Below, in pieces: positions 26,682 through 34,343 of a DNA stretch of 64,000 nt. Every line of letters starts with the position of its first letter. Position 1 is the first letter of the stretch. Source of the DNA: an uncultured Flavobacteriales bacterium. GTDB taxonomy: Bacteria > Bacteroidota > Bacteroidia > Flavobacteriales_E > Vicingaceae. The translations under genes and the position numbers were made by a program. The notes beneath the pieces are model-generated. The model was not told where the DNA came from and searched no databases. It worked only from the letters and a program-made list of their open reading frames with translations. The DNA lies in assembly GCA_905479325.1 (NCBI GenBank), contig CAJQLW010000013.1, forward strand, positions 42,929 to 106,928. The letters are read 5' to 3'.

Positions 26682-28235
26682 ATGACGAAGATAAGAATCC
26701 TATGGGCAGATGACGAGATTGCTCTATTAAAACCTCACATCCTTTTTTTAGAAGCAAAAAATTATGAAGTAACACCAGCCACTAGTGGCGATGAAGCCTT
26801 GTATTTAATAGCGGGAAATCGATATGATTTGGTTTTTTTAGATGAAAACATGCCAGGGTTATCTGGTCTAGAAACACTCAGTAAAATCAAAACAATGAAT
26901 CCTTCTTTGCCGGTAATTATGATTACCAAGAGTGAAGAAGAGTCCATAATGGAAGATGCCATTGGAGCAAAAATTTCTGATTATTTGATCAAACCTGTCA
27001 ATCCGAATCAAATTTTATTGACCATAAAAAAACATTTGGATACAGCCCGTTTGGTAAGTGAAAAAACAACGATCGGCTATCAACAAGATTTTCGAAACAT
27101 TGGTATGAGCCTTCATAACAACATGGAGTATGAAGATTGGGAAGAGGTGTACAAAAAGTTAATTTATTGGGAGCTTGAATTAGAAAAGTCGGAAGACACG
27201 GGAATGTCTGAAATTTTGAACACCCAGAAAGAAGAAGCAGGTAACTTATTTGCACGATTTGTAGAAGACAATTATTTGGATTGGATGGAATATCCGGAAG
27301 GAGCACCGTTAATGTCACACAACGTTTTTAAAGAAAAAGTTTTTCCGCTCATTCAAAAGGAGGGTTCTACCTTTTTAATTGTCATCGATAATTTACGTTT
27401 GGATCAGTGGCAAATTTTAAAACCTCAGATTGAAGAAATGTTTTGGATTGATAGTGAGGAGACGTACATGAGTATACTGCCAACAACAACTCAATATGCT
27501 AGAAATGCACTTTTTGCAGGATTGATGCCACTGGACATTGAAAAAATGTATCCGAAACTTTGGTTAAACGATGAGGATGATGGCGGTAAAAATATGAATG
27601 AGCAAGAACTCATTGGGCATCAATTGAAACGTTTGGGCAAGGACACCAGATTCGCTTACAACAAAGTTTTGAATCCTAACTATGGAAGAAAGGTTGTAAG
27701 TGAGATTCCAAATCAAATGAATAACGCGTTTAATGTAATCGTGTATAATTTCATTGACATGTTGTCGCATGCAAGAACTGATACCGCTATTATAAAAGAA
27801 TTAGCTGAAGATGAGGCCGCTTACCGTTCGTTGACACTTTCTTGGTTTGATCGCTCACCCCTAAAAGAGGCGCTTAAAGAAATAGCTGCAAGAGGTGGTC
27901 GAGTGGTTATCACCACCGATCACGGTTCTATAAAAGTAAAAGAAGCATCAAAAGTTATAGGCGATAAAACGGTGAATACCAATTTGAGGTATAAGCAGGG
28001 TAAAAATTTGAGTTACGAAGAAAATGATGTGTTGGCCATTACAAAGCCTGAGCAAGCGAGATTACCAAAAGTGAACGTAAGCCAAGCTTTCATTTTCGCT
28101 AAAGGCGACGCCTTTTTTGCCTACCAGAATAATTTTAACCATTACGTGAGTTATTACAAGAACACCTTTCAGCATGGTGGCATTTCTATGGAAGAGATGA
28201 TGGTTCCAATTATACAACTTTCGCCTAAAAAATAA
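26682..28235 (+). CDS. porX: PorX-type response regulator with PglZ domain
   Basis: 517 residues: a CheY-like receiver (about 1-120) with acidic residues D10/D11, phosphoacceptor D54 in FLDENMPG and K in LIKPVN, followed by a helical linker and a PglZ domain of the alkaline-phosphatase fold (about 200-517) with IDNLRLDQW and TTDHGS, which carries metal ligands. In Bacteroidota PorX, with the kinase PorY, controls type IX secretion genes. Its PglZ domain has been described as acting on nucleotide or oligonucleotide phosphodiesters. The kinase PorY is not in this window. It runs on into tsaE and ald. Confidence 0.88.
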   Translation: MTKIRILWADDEIALLKPHILFLEAKNYEVTPATSGDEALYLIAGNRYDLVFLDENMPGLSGLETLSKIKTMNPSLPVIMITKSEEESIMEDAIGAKISDYLIKPVNPNQILLTIKKHLDTARLVSEKTTIGYQQDFRNIGMSLHNNMEYEDWEEVYKKLIYWELELEKSEDTGMSEILNTQKEEAGNLFARFVEDNYLDWMEYPEGAPLMSHNVFKEKVFPLIQKEGSTFLIVIDNLRLDQWQILKPQIEEMFWIDSEETYMSILPTTTQYARNALFAGLMPLDIEKMYPKLWLNDEDDGGKNMNEQELIGHQLKRLGKDTRFAYNKVLNPNYGRKVVSEIPNQMNNAFNVIVYNFIDMLSHARTDTAIIKELAEDEAAYRSLTLSWFDRSPLKEALKEIAARGGRVVITTDHGSIKVKEASKVIGDKTVNTNLRYKQGKNLSYEENDVLAITKPEQARLPKVNVSQAFIFAKGDAFFAYQNNFNHYVSYYKNTFQHGGISMEEMMVPIIQLSPKK

Positions 28236-28241
28236 CAGTTT

Positions 28242-28658
28242 GTGAAAATTATAGCAACTGAAAATGAGTTGGAAAAGGTTTCTTCAATTCTTGTAGACTT
28301 GGCAACCGAATATCCTGTTGTGGCATTTAGGGGCGACCTAGGTGCTGGCAAAACAACTCTAATAAAAAATATGTGTAACTTGCTTGGATTAAAAGAAGCG
28401 GTTAATTCGCCCACTTTTTCCATTGTAAATGAGTACAAATTGGTTGAGAACAAAAGTGTTTTTCACTTTGATTTTTATCGATTAGAAAGTGAAGAAGAGG
28501 CGTATGATATAGGTGTAGAAGATTACTTTTACGAAGGAAACCTTTGTTTGATTGAATGGCCATCAAAAATAGAAAGTTTGTTGCCCGAAAAGCGAATAGA
28601 GGTTTACATTGAGATTGCAAATAAGGGAAGAGAGTTTACCATAAATCAAATCAATTAA
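28242..28658 (+). CDS. tsaE: tRNA threonylcarbamoyladenosine synthesis ATPase TsaE
   Basis: 138 residues, the normal length. The P-loop GDLGAGKTT is at 31-39, followed by NSPTFSIVNEY and IEWPSKIE, all typical of TsaE, which with TsaB and TsaD makes the t6A modification at position 37 of ANN-decoding tRNAs. The start is a GTG at 28242, seven bases after the porX stop. It overlaps ald by one base (TAATG). Confidence 0.94.
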   Translation: MKIIATENELEKVSSILVDLATEYPVVAFRGDLGAGKTTLIKNMCNLLGLKEAVNSPTFSIVNEYKLVENKSVFHFDFYRLESEEEAYDIGVEDYFYEGNLCLIEWPSKIESLLPEKRIEVYIEIANKGREFTINQIN

Positions 28659-29875
28659 TGTCTGAAGATGCAGTAAAATCATTGGCTCAGGCCGCTACAA
28701 GAATGCTTCCGCAAGAGCAGTTAGAAGCGGTTCAAACAAAGAGCAACAGTCTTTTTATAGGTGTTCCTAGAGAAACGTCATTACAAGAGCGTAGGGTTCC
28801 TTTAGTGCCACAAGATGTTGAACTTCTTGTAAACAATGGACACGAGGTGTTAATTGAATCAAAAGCTGGAGAAAAAGCGAATTTCTCTGACAACGATTAT
28901 AGTGAAGCTGGTGCTCAAATTGCCTACGATACAAAAGCGGTTTATAAAGCCGATATTATTTTAAAGGTTGAGCCACTATCGCCAGATGAGTTGGAGTTGA
29001 TGCAGCAAGGGCAAACTTTAATTTCTGCGTTGCAATTACCAGTTCAGTCAAAATATTTTTTGAAAAAACTGATTGAAAAACGAGTTACGGCAATTGCATA
29101 CGATTACATCAAAGACAATACAGGAAGTTTTCCAGTAATTAGAGCTATGAGCGAAATTGCGGGCAACAGTTCGGTGTTGATAGCTGCTGAATATTTGAAC
29201 AATGTGAATGGAGGTCAAGGCCTCATGATGGGCGGAATATCGGGAGTTAAACCTACGGAGGTAGTTATTTTTGGAGCAGGAGCTGTTGCTGAATTTGCTA
29301 CTAGGGCAGCCTTAGGTTTAGGCGCATCGGTAAAAGTTTTTAGCAACAATACCTCTAAACTCAGAAGGCTACAAGATGTTGTTGGAAGAAGAGTATACAC
29401 CTCAACCTTACAACCAAAAGTGATAGAGAATGCCTTGAAAGATGCAGATGTAGCCATTGGCGCAATGCGTTCACCTAAAAGTCGCTCTCCAATTATTGTG
29501 AGTGAAGAAATGGTGCAAAAAATGCCCGAAGGTTCAGTAATTGTAGATGTAAGTATTGATCAAGGTGGTTGCTTTGAAACCTCTCGAGTGACAACACATG
29601 CAAACCCAACCTACAAGTTGCATGGAGTAATTCATTACTGTGTACCTAACATCCCTTCCAGAGCTGCTCGAACGGCTTCTTATGCCTTGAGTAATATTTT
29701 TGCTCCTGTAATCATTGAGTTAGGAGATGGTGGAGGAATAGATCATTGCATTCGAAAAATTCTTTCTGTTCGATCTGGTATTTATTTGTATAAAGGAATG
29801 CTAACCAACCAGTATTTAGCGGAAGAGTTTGGTTTGCCATACAAAGATTTGGATTTGTTGTTAGCAGCGTATTAA
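28658..29875 (+). CDS. ald: Alanine dehydrogenase
   Basis: 405 residues. The AlaDh/PNT N-terminal domain begins with VPRETSLQERRVPLVP, and the NAD-binding Rossmann fold has VVIFGAGAVAEFA. It makes alanine reversibly from pyruvate, ammonia and NADH. Bacteroidota forms are about 30 residues longer than the Bacillus enzyme because of an N-terminal extension, seen here as residues 1-35. It follows tsaE with a TAATG overlap. The usual downstream neighbour, a DUF4258-like gene, is separated from it here by a toxin-antitoxin pair. Confidence 0.93.
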   Translation: MSEDAVKSLAQAATRMLPQEQLEAVQTKSNSLFIGVPRETSLQERRVPLVPQDVELLVNNGHEVLIESKAGEKANFSDNDYSEAGAQIAYDTKAVYKADIILKVEPLSPDELELMQQGQTLISALQLPVQSKYFLKKLIEKRVTAIAYDYIKDNTGSFPVIRAMSEIAGNSSVLIAAEYLNNVNGGQGLMMGGISGVKPTEVVIFGAGAVAEFATRAALGLGASVKVFSNNTSKLRRLQDVVGRRVYTSTLQPKVIENALKDADVAIGAMRSPKSRSPIIVSEEMVQKMPEGSVIVDVSIDQGGCFETSRVTTHANPTYKLHGVIHYCVPNIPSRAARTASYALSNIFAPVIIELGDGGGIDHCIRKILSVRSGIYLYKGMLTNQYLAEEFGLPYKDLDLLLAAY

Positions 29876-29880
29876 ATCAG

Positions 29881-29904
29881 TTACCAAAATTTGGTAATTT
29901 TACC
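29881..29904 (+). promoter_or_regulatory. Probable antitoxin operator: alternating TTACC/GGTAA half-sites
   Basis: TTACCAAAATTTGGTAA (29881-29897) is a perfect inverted repeat, eight bases each side of a central A. The second arm GGTAA is followed after two bases by another TTACC (29900-29904), so three half-sites alternate in direction. It lies 15-38 bases before the parD ATG. Ribbon-helix-helix antitoxins repress their own operons through such spaced half-sites, so autoregulation is likely. Confidence 0.6.
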
Positions 29905-29918
29905 TGAAATCAAAACTC

Positions 29919-30167
29919 ATGGGAAAGAATACATCAATTTCACTTTCTCCTTTTTACGAGGAATTCATTAAAGAGCAAGTTAATTCAGGAAAATATGGAT
30001 CTACTAGCGAAGTTTTGCGCGAAGGATTGCGTTTAATGGTAGCGAAAGAAGAAGAAGCTCAATATATAAGGAAAGCCATTCAGGAAGGAATTGATAGCGG
30101 TGTTTCGGTGGATTTCGACGGAGATAAGCTCTTAAAAAATATTCATAAGAAATATTTGGATAAATGA
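29919..30167 (+). CDS. ParD/CopG-type antitoxin (ribbon-helix-helix)
   Basis: 82 residues. The N terminus forms the ribbon (NTSISLSPFYEEFI), followed by the helix-turn-helix part with GKYGSTSEVLREGLRLM, the classic ParD pattern, and a C-terminal acidic tail that would wrap the toxin. It neutralises the adjacent ParE toxin and should repress its own promoter through the half-sites at 29881-29904. It overlaps the toxin start (ATGATGA). Confidence 0.87.
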   Translation: MGKNTSISLSPFYEEFIKEQVNSGKYGSTSEVLREGLRLMVAKEEEAQYIRKAIQEGIDSGVSVDFDGDKLLKNIHKKYLDK

Positions 30168-30462
30168 TGAGGGTTATAATATCTCCCAAGGCAGAAGAAG
30201 ATTTAGCGGAGATATGGAATTATGGCTACAGAAAGTGGTCCCAACAACAAGCTGACAAGTGTTTTAGTCTTCTGGGAAGTGATATTGAATTTATAGCAGT
30301 ATTTCCCAATCTGGGGCTATCAATCGAAAATATTGAGAAAGGGTTTTTTTATAAAAATATAGCGTCGCATCGTGTTTTTTATCGCATTATTAAAATGGAA
30401 AAGATAGAGTAATAAGGGTGTTACACCAACGAATGGACATCAATAAAAATTTACAACCATGA
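30164..30462 (+). pseudogene. ParE-family toxin with a C-terminal frameshift
   Basis: ParE toxins usually poison gyrase and have about 95-100 residues. The frame from the ATG at 30164 has the family N terminus ISPKAEEDLAEIWNYG and HRVFYRIIK, but then runs into MEKIE and a stop at 30412. With one extra A in the run of four A at about 30391-30394, the frame would continue NGKDRVIRVLHQRMDINKNLQP to a TGA at 30460-30462, which restores the conserved RVLHQRMD end. So the toxin is either inactivated by a one-base deletion or the base call is wrong. The repaired stop overlaps the next ATG (ATGA). Confidence 0.75.
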
Positions 30463-30851
30463 CATTTTGGAGAAGATTTAGAACTTATTTAGTAGGCGTA
30501 GGCCTTGGACTGCTCATCGTTTATGTGATGTTTGGCGATCGAGAGTTAAATACTTGGACGCCTGAAAAAAGAATCATGACAACGATTGATAGCTCGGCAG
30601 TAAGTATTTCTGCAAGAGCAGAGTGCCAGTTAAAATGTTTGGGCCTAGAAAATCGAGAGTGGGTTGAAATTCAACAAGCTTCAAGTGTTGATTTTTCAGA
30701 GAGTAATCCTCAAAAAAAGCCTTGCCCCATTTACCGCTTAGAGAATAAATCAGAACAGGCCGAGTATGTATTCATGTGGGAAGTGTGCGAGTTCGACGAA
30801 AAGGTTCAACTACTAAGTGTTTCTAAGAAAGGCACGGGCTGCGATTGCTAA
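30459..30851 (+). CDS. DUF4258-like membrane-anchored small protein
   Basis: 130 residues with a single N-terminal membrane helix (about 9-26), then a soluble domain with a conserved-looking FSESNPQKKPCPIY block and a cysteine-rich end (GTGCDC). The pattern resembles the DUF4258-type proteins that follow ald in many Flavobacteriales. The function is unknown. It is probably the original downstream neighbour of ald, now separated by the inserted toxin-antitoxin pair. Confidence 0.6.
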   Translation: MTFWRRFRTYLVGVGLGLLIVYVMFGDRELNTWTPEKRIMTTIDSSAVSISARAECQLKCLGLENREWVEIQQASSVDFSESNPQKKPCPIYRLENKSEQAEYVFMWEVCEFDEKVQLLSVSKKGTGCDC

Positions 30852-30853
30852 GA

Positions 30854-31231
30854 TTAGTTGGGAGCGCAACTGTTGCAAAACCCGCTAATTAATCCATTAA
30901 AATTTTCAATCTGATAGCCTTCGGGTAAAGAAATATTGATCTCGCTTTTAAAGCATTCCACCTTTTCGCAACTGTTGCATTGAAAATGTAGGTGATTGTG
31001 GTGATGCTCTCCAGCGTTGCAGCTCTTGCATAAAGCAAAAAATTGTTTGCCACTTTCTGAGGTAATTCTATGAGCAACACCGTCTTCACAAAACTGGTTT
31101 AATATTCTATATATGGTTGCTCGATTAATATCATCAGTTTGTTCGGCAATGGTATCGTGACACATGGCGTAATTCTGAGACTTTAAAATTGATAAAACCT
31201 TTTCTTTTGATGGGGTATTTCTTCTTTTCAT
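30854..31231 (-). CDS. Fur-family transcriptional regulator (Zur-like)
   Basis: About 125 residues from the ATG at 31231 (MKRRNTPSK). An N-terminal winged helix has RATIYRILNQFCEDGVAHRI, and the C-terminal metal domain has CKSC, a histidine-rich GEHHHNHLHF, CNSC and a final FCNSC. The two CxxC pairs make a structural zinc site, and the histidines a sensing site, as in Zur and Fur. It diverges from a lipoprotein-TonB receptor pair with a palindrome between them, so it probably represses both itself and that pair when zinc, or possibly another metal, is plentiful. A TTG at 31255 would extend it by eight residues but lies in the palindrome region. Confidence 0.85.
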   Translation of the reverse strand: MKRRNTPSKEKVLSILKSQNYAMCHDTIAEQTDDINRATIYRILNQFCEDGVAHRITSESGKQFFALCKSCNAGEHHHNHLHFQCNSCEKVECFKSEINISLPEGYQIENFNGLISGFCNSCAPN

Positions 31232-31239
31232 AAAATTAA

Positions 31240-31254
31240 TGCGACAATGTTGCA
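31240..31254. promoter_or_regulatory. Fur/Zur-box-like palindrome
   Basis: TGCGACAATGTTGCA is an inverted repeat, seven bases each side with six matching, and the similarity extends two or three bases outward. It lies nine bases before the regulator ATG and overlaps the -33 TTG of the promoter reading the other way. A protein bound here would block both directions. Confidence 0.6.
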
Positions 31255-31279
31255 ATAGTACAAAGTTTTTATATATTTG
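31250..31279 (+). promoter_or_regulatory. Complete Bacteroidota promoter for the lipoprotein-TonB receptor pair
   Basis: TTG at 31250-31252 and TATATTTG at 31272-31279 are separated by exactly 19 bases, the consensus spacing. The ATG of the lipoprotein lies 29 bases after the -7 box. The -33 element is inside the palindrome at 31240-31254, so repression by the neighbouring Fur-family protein is expected. Confidence 0.65.
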
Positions 31280-31308
31280 TAGTCATTTTAAACGATAAAT
31301 ATAAAATT

Positions 31309-31872
31309 ATGAAATCAAAATTATTGTATGCATTTATTGCAATGGCACTTTTCGCTTGTAAGGATGATGATGGCAATGAGCCGATAACTCCAGTTATTCC
31401 GAATGAAGAAGAAGTGATTACAACTGTTCGATACACCTTAACGCCATCAGGTGGAGGAGCAGCTGCAGTATTTCAATTTCAAGATATAGATGGAGATGGA
31501 GGAAACGCTCCTATAATCACCTCAGATAGTCTTGATTCAAATGTAACTTACACGGGTTCTTTAGAATTTTTTAATGAATTAGAAACTCCTGCTGATACAA
31601 TTACTAAAGAAGTTTTAGAAGAAGGTGACGAGCACCAAGTGTTTTTCCAAGTAACTTCAGGCGATTTTGTAATTTCTTATGCTGATGTTGATAAGAACGG
31701 CAATCCGCTTGGATTATCCACAACTTTCGAATCTAACACAATGGGAGGATCTTTAACAGTAATTTTACGTCACGAACCCGATAAAGCAGCAGCAGGCGTA
31801 AGTGGTGGTGACATCACTAATGCCGGCGGTGAAACAGATATAGAAGTGGGTTTTCCTGTAAATGTTAGATAA
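31309..31872 (+). CDS. Putative lipoprotein of a metal-regulated TonB receptor pair
   Basis: 187 residues. A signal peptide ends in the lipobox LFAC, followed by an acidic linker (KDDDGNEP). The mature part is beta-rich, with GGGAAAVFQFQDIDGDGG, and resembles lipoproteins that Flavobacteriales encode just before a TonB receptor. It may bind the metal complex or substrate at the outer membrane. No catalytic motif is visible. It overlaps the receptor gene by 11 bases and is expressed from the strong promoter at 31250. Confidence 0.72.
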   Translation: MKSKLLYAFIAMALFACKDDDGNEPITPVIPNEEEVITTVRYTLTPSGGGAAAVFQFQDIDGDGGNAPIITSDSLDSNVTYTGSLEFFNELETPADTITKEVLEEGDEHQVFFQVTSGDFVISYADVDKNGNPLGLSTTFESNTMGGSLTVILRHEPDKAAAGVSGGDITNAGGETDIEVGFPVNVR

Positions 31873-34168
31873 ACTTTTAATTTTACTTTTTACCATTACA
31901 GTAATAAGCTCGCATGCCCAAACATGCGAGCTTACTGTTTTTGGTAAAGTGTTAGATAAACAAACCAAAAAGCCCATAGAGTTTGCTTCTGTATATGTGG
32001 AAGAGCTTACCAAGGGTACGGTCTCTAATGTAGAAGGAGAGTTTGAAATTAACCACTTATGTTCAGGTGAATATCATTTGGTGGTTAGTCATATAGGTTG
32101 TGAGACGCAGAAGATTTTTTTTCAACTGTCTGCTGATACAACATGGACGGTTTATGTAGAACACAGCAATCAACTGTTAAATGAAGTAACGGTAGAAGAT
32201 CATTTTCAAGAATCTCAAAGTCAAGAGGTAGAGGTTATTGGAGTGAAGGAAATGAATCGGCAACTTTCAAAAAGTTTAGGGCAGACCTTAGAAAACATAA
32301 GCGGAGTTGCAGCCATTAAAAATGGGAACGGAGTAGCTAAACCTGTGGTGCATGGCTTGTACGGTAATCGCTTAACAATACTAAACAATGGAATTGCTCA
32401 AAGTGGCCAGCAATGGGGAGTTGACCATGCTCCTGAGATTGATCCACTTTTGGCCAATCGTATTACTGTTGTAAAAGGCGTTGGTGCAGTTGAGTTTATG
32501 GGCAATAGCTTGGGTAGTGTAATCCTTGTTGAGCCAAAGAAAATAGATAAAGACCCTCATTTACATGGTAATGCCCGTTATTTTTTTAGCTCAAATGGAT
32601 TGAGTAATGGCATAAATTTCGAGTTACAACAATACCATAAATGGGTAGCTTGGAAGGTGAACGGTACGCTCAAAAAGAGCGGAGATACCAATACTCCAGA
32701 TTACTTCTTAACCAATACCGGGGTAGAGGAGTATAATTTTTCCGCAGAATTGGAAAAGCAAATCACATCGAAATGGTCGGCTAACCTTTATTACAGTTCT
32801 TTCAATACTCAAATCGGAATTTTGAGAGGATCGCACATTGGTAATTTAACAGATCTTCGTTCAGCCTTCTCAGCAAATCAACCATTTTTTACCCAAGAAA
32901 ATTTTTCTTACAACATTCAAAATCCTCGGCAAGAGGTGAGTCACCAACTTTTAAAAGCAAGCTCCAAATATTTATTTTCTGAGCAAGCTTGGGTTGAGGT
33001 GGTGTATGCAAAACAAATCAACAATAGAAAGGAGTTTGACGTGAGAAGAGGCGGGCGAAATGATAAACCTGCCTTAAGTTTAGATCAGGAAAGTGATTTT
33101 TTTGAAACTAAATTTCATTATTACTTTCAAAACGAATGGCACTTAAAAACAGGAGTCCAAGTCAATAGAGTGAATAATGTGAACGTACCTGAAACGGGAA
33201 TTTTACCACTTGTGCCCAATTATTTATCCAATGAACGTGGTGGCTTTTTAATTGTGGCTAAATCTTTTGACAAGCTGAAGCTGGAAATGGGAGCAAGAGT
33301 AGAGGAGGAGAATCGGAAAGTGGCGAGTATTTCAAATACCGTACCTCGAGAGATTTTGAATTTTGACAATACGTATTTGAATTATACCGCCTCGGCTGGG
33401 GTTCAATATGCCTGGAACGAGCAATTTTCAATGAATTACAATGTTGGTTTGGCTGCCCGAAATCCGGAGGTGAATGAGATGTACAGTAATGGATTACATC
33501 AAGGAGTGAGTGGTATAGAGGAGGGGGACATTAACTTGAATACAGAGCGAGCCATAAAAAACACTTTGTCGTTTGCTACCAAGAAAAAAGAGAAACTATT
33601 TGCTGAGGTGCTACTATATCATCAATACATACAAGATTACATTTATTTGCAAGCACAAGATGAGTTTCGGTTGACCATAAGAGGAGCATTTCCACTTTTT
33701 AAGTACGAGCAAACCGATGCTCAGATATACGGGTTGGACCTTGTAACCAAATACCAAATCAACGAGCTGTGGCTGACGGAATTGAATTACAGCTTTATTC
33801 GAGGCAATGAAATTGATAATGGTGTTTCTCTAATTAATCTGCCAAGTAATTCAATTTTATCAACTACTAGTTGGCAGTTGCCACAAATCAAATCATTGAA
33901 AAATGTTGAGCTGCAAATGCTACATCGCTATGTTTTTGAGCAGCGAAATATTACTGCTGATCAAGATTTTGTTGCTCCACCTGAAGGGTATTATTTATTA
34001 GGCTTTCGGGCTTCTTCGGAAAAGCAATTTAAGAGTATTCGCTTAGAAGGTCACTTGGGAGTTGAGAATGCGCTGAATGCACGGTATAGAGATTATTTGA
34101 ACCGTCAGCGTTATTTTGCCGATGAGTTAGGGAGAAATTTTACGGTTGGGTTAGTGGTTGGTTTTTAG
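31862..34168 (+). CDS. TonB-dependent outer-membrane receptor with carboxypeptidase-like N-terminal domain
   Basis: 768 residues: a signal peptide (about 1-20), a CarboxypepD_reg-like beta domain (about 25-105), a plug (about 130-235) with the TonB-family NGIAQSGQQWGVDHAPEID region, and a 22-strand-type barrel ending in a terminal aromatic (GLVVGF). The plug sequence and the context with a Fur/Zur-type regulator suggest uptake of zinc or another metal chelate rather than a sugar, and no SusD gene is present. The metal is inference. Confidence 0.86.
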   Translation: MLDKLLILLFTITVISSHAQTCELTVFGKVLDKQTKKPIEFASVYVEELTKGTVSNVEGEFEINHLCSGEYHLVVSHIGCETQKIFFQLSADTTWTVYVEHSNQLLNEVTVEDHFQESQSQEVEVIGVKEMNRQLSKSLGQTLENISGVAAIKNGNGVAKPVVHGLYGNRLTILNNGIAQSGQQWGVDHAPEIDPLLANRITVVKGVGAVEFMGNSLGSVILVEPKKIDKDPHLHGNARYFFSSNGLSNGINFELQQYHKWVAWKVNGTLKKSGDTNTPDYFLTNTGVEEYNFSAELEKQITSKWSANLYYSSFNTQIGILRGSHIGNLTDLRSAFSANQPFFTQENFSYNIQNPRQEVSHQLLKASSKYLFSEQAWVEVVYAKQINNRKEFDVRRGGRNDKPALSLDQESDFFETKFHYYFQNEWHLKTGVQVNRVNNVNVPETGILPLVPNYLSNERGGFLIVAKSFDKLKLEMGARVEEENRKVASISNTVPREILNFDNTYLNYTASAGVQYAWNEQFSMNYNVGLAARNPEVNEMYSNGLHQGVSGIEEGDINLNTERAIKNTLSFATKKKEKLFAEVLLYHQYIQDYIYLQAQDEFRLTIRGAFPLFKYEQTDAQIYGLDLVTKYQINELWLTELNYSFIRGNEIDNGVSLINLPSNSILSTTSWQLPQIKSLKNVELQMLHRYVFEQRNITADQDFVAPPEGYYLLGFRASSEKQFKSIRLEGHLGVENALNARYRDYLNRQRYFADELGRNFTVGLVVGF

Positions 34169-34328
34169 AGTTTAAGTATGGATTAGCCGATTATAGATGT
34201 ACCGAACATTAGAGTTTTCCTGAGGTTTTAAATTTGTGGCAAAAGGCACCAGCTACCAAATAAAGCTAGACCAATAAACTATTAACTATTTCTTAAAACA
34301 AAACCCCTCGCTTCTTCCTTTATAGAAC

Positions 34329-34336
34329 TACTTTTG
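34329..34336 (+). promoter_or_regulatory. Promoter -7 box TACTTTTG directly before mfd
   Basis: An exact TAnnTTTG match with seven bases between the box and the mfd ATG at 34344. It predicts a leader of only a few bases, as for ribD and lpxD. Confidence 0.45.
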
Positions 34337-34343
34337 CAAGCGT

